Assembly (NCBI RefSeq): GCF_021596505.1
Contig: NZ_PJIZ01000026.1
Span: 1-64,000, forward strand
Origin: Nostoc sp. CMAA1605
Lineage (GTDB): Bacteria > Cyanobacteriota > Cyanobacteriia > Cyanobacteriales > Nostocaceae
DNA: 64,000 bases
Direction of reading: 5' to 3'
Shown piece by piece: positions 1 through 7,035 of this stretch (positions are counted from its first letter, which is position 1; every line of letters starts with the position of its first letter). The position numbers and the translations under genes were made by a program. Below the pieces are notes generated by a model. That model worked only from the letters and a program-made list of their open reading frames with translations. It was not told the DNA's origin and ran no database searches.

Positions 1-217
1 CAAATGCACAACGTAATTCTGGGAAAGCTAGAGCAGTTTTATTTGCTTTGACTACACCATTAATTGTAGTGACTAATTCGCCTTGAAGTCTACTGTGTTT
101 ACCTTGAGGCATAGGTTTTTGAATGATTTCACCATCGATATATTCGCTGGCTGGTTCTGTTTCTGGTAATTGCAAGAATTCTTCTAAAGATATCTTGCGC
201 GTTGGTGTTTTAATCAT
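1..217 (-). CDS. Uma2 family (DUF820) protein, C-terminal part outside window
   Basis: The first 72 codons of a gene read on the minus strand, starting at an ATG at 217 and running off the left edge. The translation begins MIKTPTRKISLEEFLQLPET and contains the ASEYIDGEI and KPMPQGKHSRLQ segments. These closely match the start of the Uma2-family protein at 29565-30137, so the two are paralogues. Uma2 proteins have a PD-(D/E)XK nuclease-like fold, are very numerous in cyanobacteria, and have no settled function. The catalytic core would lie in the missing part. Family assignment is confident; function is not. Confidence 0.8.
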   Translation of the reverse strand, partial: MIKTPTRKISLEEFLQLPETEPASEYIDGEIIQKPMPQGKHSRLQGELVTTINGVVKANKTALAFPELRCAF

Positions 218-384
218 AATATTTTCTGGTTCAGTTATTAATTACTAGTAGTCATCATTCTTATTTTAGTGTGCCATGTTGTCTGAGTTATTCTCTTCAA
301 GAAACATAATATCTTGAGAATAATCAAGTTTTTTTGTGTATTTGCATGGCATGATCTGTATTTTGAGATCATCTAAACAATAAT

Positions 385-1797
385 ATGAGCGACAATACAG
401 ATTTTCGCATCGAGCGCGATTCAATGGGCGATCGCCAAATCCAGAGTAATGTTTATTACGGTATTCAAACTCTACGAGCTATCGAAAACTTCCCGATTAG
501 CGGACTTAAACCATTACCTACTTACGTAGATGCTTGTCTATTAATTAAAAAAGCTACAGCAATTGTCAACGGTGAACTTGGTTGTATTCCCCAAGATGTT
601 AGTCAAGCAATTGTACAAGCCACCGATGAAATTCTAGCGGGTAAATTTCGTGATCAATTTGTGGTAGATGTTTATCAAGCCGGTGCTGGAACTTCTCACC
701 ACATGAATGTTAATGAAGTCTTATCTAACCGGGCTTTAGAAATTCTCGGTGATGAAAAGGGAAATTACAAACGGGTGAGTCCGAACGATCATGTCAACTA
801 TGGACAGTCTACCAACGATGTGATTCCGACAGCGATTCGCATTGGTGGCTTGTTAGCACTGCAAAGGACATTGCACCCAGCATTAGAAACAGCGATCGCT
901 GCCTTAGAAACCAAAGCTGTAGAATTTCAAGATATCGTTAAATCTGGCAGAACCCACCTCCAAGATGCTGTACCTGTACGTTTAGGCGAAAACTTCCGGG
1001 CTTGGGCGCAAATCCTTTCCGAACATCAAAACCGCCTCTACGCCGCCTCTGGGGACTTAATGGTATTAGGTTTAGGCGGAAGTGCAGCAGGAACAGGATT
1101 AAATACCCACCCCCAATATCGTTTCCGCGTGGTAGAAGTCCTCTCAGAATTACTCAATCTTCCTTTGCAACCTGCGCCCCATCTCATGGCTGCAATGCAG
1201 AGTATGGGCGCGTTTGTGAATGTTTCCGGTGCATTAAGAAACCTAGCCCAAGATTTAGCTAAAATATCCCACGATTTGCGCCTCATGGATTCAGGGCCAA
1301 AAACCGGTTTAAAAGAAATTCAACTACCCCCAGTACAACCAGGTTCATCGATTATGCCAGGGAAATATAACCCCGTCATGGCAGAGATGACATCAATGGT
1401 ATGTTTTCAAGTCATGGGTTACGACAATGCGATCGCTCTTGCTGCCCAAGCCGGACAATTAGAATTAAATGTGATGATGCCGTTAATTGCCTATAACCTG
1501 ATTCACAGTGCAGAAATTCTCGGTAATACTATCGCCGCCCTCACAGAACGTTGTATTGAGGGAATTACCGCCAACAAAGAACGTTGTTTAGCCTACGCTG
1601 AAGGCAGTTTAGCCTTAGTTACCGCCCTCAACACCCATATCGGTTACTTAAACGCCGCCGCCGTCGCCAAAGAATCCCTAGAAACAGGCAAATCTTTAAG
1701 ACAGATAGTCTTAGAAAAAGGGCTGATGAGTGAAGCTGACTTAGCTACTGTGTTAAATCTAGAACAGATGAGCATGATTGTGGGGAATGGGGAATAG
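385..1797 (+). CDS. aspA: Aspartate ammonia-lyase (aspartase)
   Basis: Catalyses reversible deamination of L-aspartate to fumarate and ammonia in the cytoplasm. The 470-residue length is normal for the family. The superfamily signature GSSIMPGKYNP is present near residue 320. YYGIQTLRAIENFPIS near the N-terminus and DQFVVDVYQAGAGTS near residue 90 are the aspartase rather than fumarase versions of these segments. GRTHLQDAVP and NDHVNYGQSTND are further active-site blocks. The ATG at 385 gives the expected start (MSDNTDFRIERDSMG). The last codons (VGNGE) run directly into G-rich tandem repeats, so the C-terminus may have been reshaped by them. Class II fumarase is the alternative but fits less well. 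Confidence 0.9.
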   Translation: MSDNTDFRIERDSMGDRQIQSNVYYGIQTLRAIENFPISGLKPLPTYVDACLLIKKATAIVNGELGCIPQDVSQAIVQATDEILAGKFRDQFVVDVYQAGAGTSHHMNVNEVLSNRALEILGDEKGNYKRVSPNDHVNYGQSTNDVIPTAIRIGGLLALQRTLHPALETAIAALETKAVEFQDIVKSGRTHLQDAVPVRLGENFRAWAQILSEHQNRLYAASGDLMVLGLGGSAAGTGLNTHPQYRFRVVEVLSELLNLPLQPAPHLMAAMQSMGAFVNVSGALRNLAQDLAKISHDLRLMDSGPKTGLKEIQLPPVQPGSSIMPGKYNPVMAEMTSMVCFQVMGYDNAIALAAQAGQLELNVMMPLIAYNLIHSAEILGNTIAALTERCIEGITANKERCLAYAEGSLALVTALNTHIGYLNAAAVAKESLETGKSLRQIVLEKGLMSEADLATVLNLEQMSMIVGNGE

Positions 1798-1985
1798 GGG
1801 ATGGGGAATGGGGACTGGGGAATGGGGACTGGGGACTGGGGACTGGGGAAGAAAAACTTCACTCATTACTCATTACTCATTACTCATTACTCATTACTCA
1901 TTACTCATTACTCATTACTCATTACTCATTACTCATTACTCAGCACTCAGCACTCAGCACTCATTACTCAGCACTCATCACTTAC
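1781..1985. repeat. Short tandem repeats (G-rich block, then actcatt heptamers)
   Basis: Two blocks between aspA and the DUF362 gene. The first (about 1781-1850) iterates units such as ggggact and ggggaat. The second (about 1860-1985) iterates actcatt about eleven times, then degenerates to agcactc units. This is the STRR pattern of heterocystous cyanobacteria. Both blocks can be translated as ORFs, but those are repeat artefacts. Confidence 0.9.
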
Positions 1986-2000
1986 TCGCACTTATTTACC

Positions 2001-2972
2001 ATGCAAAATTTAAAACCATCTGTCAGCCTTATCCGGGCTAATTCTTATGCCAAGGATTCTTTAAAAGAATCTTTAACCATCTTATTAGAACCTTTTGGCG
2101 GAATGGCGGCTTTTGTCAAGCCAGGACAACGCGTTTTACTTAAACCTAATTTACTCACCGGTTCACGACCTCAAAAAGAGTGTACCACTCGCCCTGAATT
2201 GGTTTATGCCGTTGCTCAAATGGTCATCGCCGCAGGTGGAAAACCATTTTTAGGCGATAGTCCCGCTTTTGGTAGTGCTAAAGGCGTAGCTATAGCCAAT
2301 GGTTATCAGCCCATCATTCAAGAATTAAATCTGCCTATCGTAGAGTTTCACGGACAGCGTTATCAAACTGTGAGTGAGAACTTTAATCATCTCCTACTCA
2401 GCAAGGAAGCCATAGAAGCAGATGTGGTGATTAACTTACCTAAAGTTAAATCTCATGGCCAATTAACCTTAACTTTGGGCGTTAAAAACCTCTTTGGTTG
2501 CGTTCCTGGCAAAATGAAAGCTTGGTGGCATATGGAAGCGGGTAAAGATGCTAACCGCTTTGGGGAAATGTTAGTGGAAACTGCCAAAGCCATTAATCCT
2601 GATTTAACTATCCTAGATGGGATCATTGGTCATGAAGGTAATGGCCCCAGTGGTGGCGAACCTCGGCACTTAGGCATATTAGCCGCAGCTACCAATGTTT
2701 TTGCCCTAGATAGGGCTATGGTGGAAGTTCTCAATGTTCCACCGCATCAAGTCCCTACAGTTGCTGCTTCTCAACGCTTAGGCGTTTGTCCAGAACTGAC
2801 GGAGATTGATTTTCCCAACTTACACCCTGATTTACTCCAAATCACAGATTGGCGATTGCCAGATCAGTTAATGCCCATTGATTTTGCCATGCCGAGAGTA
2901 ATTAAGTCTACTTTTAAACATTTATATATTCGGTTTATCAAAGAACCAATGAGTGCCTATGGTAGACAGTAG
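2001..2972 (+). CDS. DUF362 domain-containing protein
   Basis: A 323-residue protein matching the DUF362 family: VLLKPNLL near residue 47, the GGKPFLGDSPAFG stretch near 80, VVINLPKVKSHGQ near 145, GVKNLFGCVPGKMK near 160 and ILDGIIGHEGNGP near 205. Family members are often fused to or encoded beside ferredoxin-like domains, but no Cys-rich cluster is present here. The biochemical role is unknown. The ATG at 2001 follows the tandem-repeat block directly and no good Shine-Dalgarno is visible. The nearest downstream terminator is at 3073-3096. Confidence 0.8.
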   Translation: MQNLKPSVSLIRANSYAKDSLKESLTILLEPFGGMAAFVKPGQRVLLKPNLLTGSRPQKECTTRPELVYAVAQMVIAAGGKPFLGDSPAFGSAKGVAIANGYQPIIQELNLPIVEFHGQRYQTVSENFNHLLLSKEAIEADVVINLPKVKSHGQLTLTLGVKNLFGCVPGKMKAWWHMEAGKDANRFGEMLVETAKAINPDLTILDGIIGHEGNGPSGGEPRHLGILAAATNVFALDRAMVEVLNVPPHQVPTVAASQRLGVCPELTEIDFPNLHPDLLQITDWRLPDQLMPIDFAMPRVIKSTFKHLYIRFIKEPMSAYGRQ

Positions 2973-3072
2973 TTTATCGTGAGCATTCCCTCAAAAGCGA
3001 GTGCAAAACCTGCTACAGCAATCTTGCAATCAGGAGGTTAGTCTATAGATTACCCTCCGATTGCTTAACTAG

Positions 3073-3096
3073 ACCGCCCTTTAGTGGCGGTTTTTT
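3073..3096 (+). terminator. Rho-independent terminator
   Basis: Stem accgcc/ggcggt with a seven-base loop followed by six T residues. It lies 100 bp after the DUF362 stop and probably ends that transcript. The rest of 2973-3750 is AT-rich and I see no gene in it. An imperfect inverted repeat (aatcaggagg, then ccctccgatt) just upstream could be part of the same 3' structure. Confidence 0.75.
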
Positions 3097-3750
3097 CCAA
3101 TTAGTCATTAGTCAAGATTTACATACTTATATATCAGTTGACTAAATTTAAAGTAAGATTACTGAAATTTATTAATTGAGAATATAGATATCATTTTTCG
3201 TGTGATTACTGAATGGGCAATGGCAAAAATCAGTAATTTATATGTATTTCTGCGGTAGGATTTTTCAGGAATAGAAATCTGCTAGCCTGTTTCTTATACT
3301 AGTATGAGAAACTGCGTCTTTATATGTTCTGATGAATCAAAAACGATATTAATTTCAGCATAATTTCGGTTAACACACCAGTGTAAATAACCAGCCAAAT
3401 CGATAAAAATAGCTTAGACAAAGCTTTTGGAAATGATAAAATACTTCTTAATAAACAAAATTCAGGTAAAAAATTCATTGGTTGCAAGAGTCATATCTCC
3501 GCCCATTGAATGATTTTGTTAACCTAAATTTAACCTGATGTGACATATCATGCACTCAATCAAGTGGAAAACATTGGTTTGCAATTATGTATCAAGCGTA
3601 CCCAGGATGAAATACTCAATTATGACACTTGCCTAATTGGTTGAGGTTTTTCACGGCTACACATTTGACAATAGAAAGTAGCTAAAATAGGATCGAGACT
3701 CTCTACTAGAGAGCAAAACCATCATTAATTGCGAGTAACTCCAATTCTGT

Positions 3751-3936
3751 ATGAATTCAGATAGTCAGTCTGCCAAACCTCCCGACACGTATTCCCATCG
3801 CTTGGCAGATTTCGTGGGAACATTAATAGCTGTAGTCACCCTAACACTACCTGTGTTTGTCATTGCCTACTATTCCACCAATGTTCCAACAAGTCAACAA
3901 CCCATAACTTATGAACTACCAGCAGGTGAACAATAA
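3751..3936 (+). CDS. Small single-pass membrane protein, unknown function
   Basis: A 61-residue ORF with a polar N-terminus, one hydrophobic helix at about residues 21-42 (FVGTLIAVVTLTLPVFVIAY) and a short polar C-tail. The size and topology resemble small thylakoid or photosystem-associated subunits, but I cannot assign it to one. It stands alone with about 800 bp of non-coding DNA upstream and a strong terminator downstream at 4114-4149, which fits a monocistronic unit. No clear Shine-Dalgarno is visible before the ATG. Likely real, function unknown. Confidence 0.6.
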   Translation: MNSDSQSAKPPDTYSHRLADFVGTLIAVVTLTLPVFVIAYYSTNVPTSQQPITYELPAGEQ

Positions 3937-4113
3937 GCAAAATCATCAATTATGAAATTTCACCAGCCAGCAGTTTCAAGCATATGGAGAAAAATTTTGA
4001 TTTAGCAGCACTCCTGTATATACGACTTTGAGCTAAATCTGCATTATTAGCTCAAACCTTTAGAATTTGACATTACGAATGGGGAAATCCCTGATTAGGG
4101 AGAAAAAGTTAGT

Positions 4114-4149
4114 AAAAAGCGTCGCTGTCAAGATATGGCGACGCTTTTT
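4114..4149. terminator. Strong bidirectional-looking terminator hairpin
   Basis: A perfect 12-bp stem (aaaaagcgtcgc / gcgacgcttttt) with a 12-base loop. T-tracts form on both strands. It separates the small membrane protein gene from ppa. Confidence 0.85.
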
Positions 4150-4272
4150 ACTATCAAAAACTAATGTAGTTCAAAATAATACTTGGGAAGAATGTCCATC
4201 TTGGCCATAAAATTTTACACGGGGAGTATGTCCCCAATAAATTTTGAGTGAAATACAAAAGAGGAATTTCTT

Positions 4273-4785
4273 GTGGACTTATCCCGTATTCCAGCCCAGC
4301 CAAAACCCGGTGTCATCAATGTTTTAATTGAGATTGCTGGCGGTAGTAAAAACAAATACGAGTTTGACAAAGACCTGCAAGCCTTTGCTCTAGACCGGGT
4401 GCTATATTCTTCAGTCAAGTATCCCTATGACTATGGCTTTATCCCTAACACACTAGCGGAAGATGGCGATCCCCTAGATGGTATGGTGATTATGGATGAA
4501 CCCACCTTTCCTGGTTGTATCATTCCTGCTAGACCAATTGGTTTTTTAGAAATGGTGGATGGTGGCGATCGCGATGAGAAAATTCTGTGTGTACCAGACA
4601 AAGATCCACGTTACAGCCAAGTCAAATCCCTACGAGATGTAGCACCACACCGCTTGGATGAAATTGCTGAATTCTTCCGCAGTTACAAAAATTTAGAAAA
4701 GAAAGTCACTGAAATTCTCGGTTGGCAGGATGTGGACAAGGTTGCAGCTCTAGTAGACAAATCTATCAGAGCTTATAAGGGATAG
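4273..4785 (+). CDS. ppa: Inorganic pyrophosphatase (family I, soluble)
   Basis: Hydrolyses pyrophosphate to phosphate in the cytoplasm, pulling biosynthetic reactions forward. The family I signature DGDPLD lies at residues 64-69, and the [10 protein letters not shown]-type block appears as [10 protein letters not shown] before it. At 170 residues it is normal bacterial length. The start is a GTG at 4273, preceded by agagga about eight bases upstream. It lies between a terminator and the panD hairpin, so it is probably transcribed alone. Confidence 0.95.
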   Translation: MDLSRIPAQPKPGVINVLIEIAGGSKNKYEFDKDLQAFALDRVLYSSVKYPYDYGFIPNTLAEDGDPLDGMVIMDEPTFPGCIIPARPIGFLEMVDGGDRDEKILCVPDKDPRYSQVKSLRDVAPHRLDEIAEFFRSYKNLEKKVTEILGWQDVDKVAALVDKSIRAYKG

Positions 4786-4851
4786 TGGGCAATCGTTATT
4801 GGGTCAGACTAAAGTAAAAAGTAGAGAGTCTCCAGAACTGATTGCTTGATG

Positions 4852-4898
4852 AGTGCTGTTAGCATCACAGGTTTACGCCCCGTGATGCTGACAGCACT
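4852..4898 (+). promoter_or_regulatory. Long hairpin between ppa and panD
   Basis: Inverted repeat with 17-bp arms (4852-4868 and 4882-4898) that differ at one position, which would be a G-U wobble in RNA, and a 13-base loop. There is no T-tract after it, so it is not a classic terminator. It ends 54 bp before the panD start and could act in the panD leader or protect the ppa 3' end. Confidence 0.5.
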
Positions 4899-4952
4899 AA
4901 TGAATTTGTGTTTGTTGCCAAGTATACCAATTGCCACATAACTGGAAAAGAA

Positions 4953-5336
4953 ATGCTGCGTAACTTTCTCTTAGCAAAAATTCACAATTGCACCCTCACA
5001 GGCGCGAACATTAATTATGTGGGTAGTATCAGCGTTGATAAAATTTTGTTAGAAAAGGCTGGGATTTTACCCTACGAGCAAGTGCAAGTAGTGAATAGTG
5101 CTAATGGCGAGCGTTTCATTACTTATGCTATACCAGCTCCAGCCTATTCAGGAATTATTGAACTAAATGGGGCTGCCGCCCGTCTAGGCATGATCGGCGA
5201 TCGCGTGATTATAATGACATACGGGCAGTTTACGCCAGAGGAGATCAAAAGTTACACTCCTACTGTAGTCCTTGTGGATGAACACAACCAAATTTTGGAA
5301 GTCCGCCACTACGACGACCTGCTCAATAAGGTCTAA
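4953..5336 (+). CDS. panD: Aspartate 1-decarboxylase (pantothenate pathway)
   Basis: Makes beta-alanine from L-aspartate for pantothenate and CoA synthesis. The enzyme is made as a proenzyme and self-cleaves between Gly and Ser to create a pyruvoyl group. That Gly24-Ser25 pair is present in [20 protein letters not shown] and [10 protein letters not shown] are further family blocks. I chose the internal ATG at 4953 ([15 protein letters not shown], 127 residues), which matches the usual family length. An upstream in-frame GTG at 4908 would add 15 unrelated residues. The next gene starts 10 bp after the stop, so the two are probably co-transcribed. Confidence 0.93.
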   Translation: MLRNFLLAKIHNCTLTGANINYVGSISVDKILLEKAGILPYEQVQVVNSANGERFITYAIPAPAYSGIIELNGAAARLGMIGDRVIIMTYGQFTPEEIKSYTPTVVLVDEHNQILEVRHYDDLLNKV

Positions 5337-5346
5337 ATACAAAAAA

Positions 5347-6246
5347 ATGTCAAATCTTGAGCTGTCAAGTTCCCAGGTCTACCTAACTGAAAAATCAGCC
5401 AACTCGCCAACTAGCATTATGGGTGATTTTGTCTTAAAATTTTGGGGTGTCAGGGGTTTGATTCCTACCCCAGACGGTAACACGAATCGCTACGGTGGTA
5501 ACACAGCTTGTGTGGAAATACACGTAGCTGGTAAAAATTTAATTTTTGACGGTGGTACAGGTTTACGCATACTGGGTAAAACTTGGCAGCATTTGCAAGA
5601 ACCACTAGAAGCCCATTTATTTTTTACTAATTCTCAATCAAATCGCATTCAGGGTTTTCCTTTTTTTGCACCTGCATTTATTCCCGAAAATTGCTTTTAT
5701 ATTTACGGTGCAGCAGCTTCTAATGGTGCGTCTATCAAACAATGTCTGTGTGACCAAATGCTGCAACCCCACTTTCCCTACCCCCTACAGGTCATGCAGT
5801 CGGAATTACAGTTCCAAAACATCACTCCTAACAGTGAAGTTAAACTTGACGATGTTACCGTTAAAACAGCAATCATTAATCAAACTCAACGTTCCATAGG
5901 CTATCGGGTCAACTGGAAAAACTACAGTGTTGCATATATTACAGATTTAAGTAACCGCGCAGATCAAATAGAACGCGATGACATCCTGCAATTTGTTCAG
6001 GGTGTAGATTTATTAGTGGCTAATGCTACCTACACTCCTCCCACATCTCATGATCATGAATGTGCTGATTCTCTGTGGCAAGTAGCGGTGGAAATAGCAC
6101 AAAAGGCAGATGTCAAACAGTTAGTAATTTCCCATCATCATCCAGATGATCATGATGATTTTCTAGATATGGTGCAAACAGAAGTTAAATCTGCCTTTCC
6201 CCAAGCTTCACTAGCTTCTGAAGGTTTGGTATTATCCATCGTGTGA
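5347..6246 (+). CDS. Metallo-beta-lactamase-fold protein with degenerate metal site
   Basis: A 299-residue protein of the MBL-fold family that opens with FWGVRG and GNTNRYGGNTACVE and contains FDGGTGLRILG. In active relatives the next block is SHTHWDHIQGFPFF. Here it reads TNSQSNRIQGFPFF (about residues 94-107), so every residue of HxHxDH is replaced. The later NHPGG-type histidine is also Gln (NQTQRS). The C-terminal SHHHPDDHDD is kept. The fold is clear, but ordinary hydrolase activity looks unlikely. The ATG at 5347 is used because the longer ORF overlaps panD. It probably forms an operon with panD. Confidence 0.8.
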   Translation: MSNLELSSSQVYLTEKSANSPTSIMGDFVLKFWGVRGLIPTPDGNTNRYGGNTACVEIHVAGKNLIFDGGTGLRILGKTWQHLQEPLEAHLFFTNSQSNRIQGFPFFAPAFIPENCFYIYGAAASNGASIKQCLCDQMLQPHFPYPLQVMQSELQFQNITPNSEVKLDDVTVKTAIINQTQRSIGYRVNWKNYSVAYITDLSNRADQIERDDILQFVQGVDLLVANATYTPPTSHDHECADSLWQVAVEIAQKADVKQLVISHHHPDDHDDFLDMVQTEVKSAFPQASLASEGLVLSIV

Positions 6247-6383
6247 TGTTTTTCTCTCTCCCCAGAGTTTTTTGAAATATTCTCAAAGATAGAGGTGAAT
6301 TTTAGTAGTCATATCTTTTTTTGGTAAATTTTTCTAAAAAAACTGTGTTGGCTGTTACAATATTGTTAAGAAAAGTTTCTCGT

Positions 6384-6480
6384 TGCGCTTTGGGAACGCG
6401 CAATAGGGCTTTCACTCTAATTGAGAAGACAACGCGAATGAATATTTTTAGACCAGCTGTGGGAGGCTGGTCTTTTTTTT
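6384..6480 (+). ncRNA. Candidate small RNA ending in a terminator
   Basis: Two hairpins stand in tandem in a gene-free gap. The first has a perfect ttgcgc/gcgcaa stem at about 6384-6405. The second is a terminator at 6450-6480 (agaccagc/gctggtct stem, eight T residues). The terminator lies over 200 bp after the preceding stop and only 27 bp before the next possible gene. That suits an independent short transcript, although a long 3' UTR of the MBL gene is the alternative. No known RNA family is recognised. Confidence 0.35.
6450..6480 (+). terminator. Rho-independent terminator
   Basis: Eight-bp perfect stem (agaccagc at 6450-6457, gctggtct at 6466-6473) followed by an unbroken T run. It ends either the panD/MBL transcript or the candidate small RNA just upstream. 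Confidence 0.85.
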
Positions 6481-6506
6481 GAATATTGTTTCCTTTTAGG
6501 TACGAT

Positions 6507-6794
6507 ATGAACAAGCGATCGCTTCTCCCGCAACCCTACCTGAAGGCTAATCAGTACCACACCAGGAACCCACACTATAACGAATGGGCATTTCTCCAGC
6601 ATGAACGCTTATACGTATTCAGAGAATTACCAGCCGATAATCCATTTGGGATAGGGGTTAGGGTGTTATACCAATTCGCGGCTATTTCTCGGAAAGAAGT
6701 ACAAGAGAATTGGGATAGGAGGCTTAAAAAGCTTGCATCTCCAGTTTTTTGGAGGCAAACAATCAGGGTAAAGCTGTTCTCTGTCCCCTATTAA
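6507..6794 (+). CDS. Hypothetical protein (doubtful)
   Basis: A 95-residue ORF from the ATG at 6507; a longer version would start at 6486. It is rich in aromatic and basic residues and contains no domain that I recognise. It has no strong Shine-Dalgarno. Its middle contains ataccaattcgc, the same sequence that begins the dispersed repeat elements found elsewhere in this window. It may therefore be a decayed or chance ORF. Listed at low confidence. Confidence 0.3.
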   Translation: MNKRSLLPQPYLKANQYHTRNPHYNEWAFLQHERLYVFRELPADNPFGIGVRVLYQFAAISRKEVQENWDRRLKKLASPVFWRQTIRVKLFSVPY

Positions 6795-7035
6795 GAGTTC
6801 CTTACCTCCACTAAGAGACTTTTTTAGCAAGCCCTAATTAGGATTTATATCTAGGTTAATAGTCATTTATATAATAATACTTAAAGTTTTTTAGTGGATT
6901 TTATTATATTCAAATCTCAAAGAGTAATATCTGCTAAATTGCCAAATCAATGATTAGAAAATGCCAGTTTAGTTTTAGTGATGATTTGGGAATACTAAAG
7001 TTAAATCATCTAGGACAATATCATCAATATCTAGC

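Noticed and set aside
1778-2041. Two plus-strand ORFs of 87 and 70 residues
   Set aside because: They are translations of ggggact and actcatt tandem repeats overlapping the start of the DUF362 gene.
4908-4952. N-terminal extension of PanD from a GTG
   Set aside because: It would move the Gly-Ser cleavage site from position 24/25 and give an unusually long proenzyme.
6302-6602. Minus-strand ORFs of 70 and 61 residues
   Set aside because: They overlap the terminator and small-RNA candidate, overlap each other in different frames, and show no domain.
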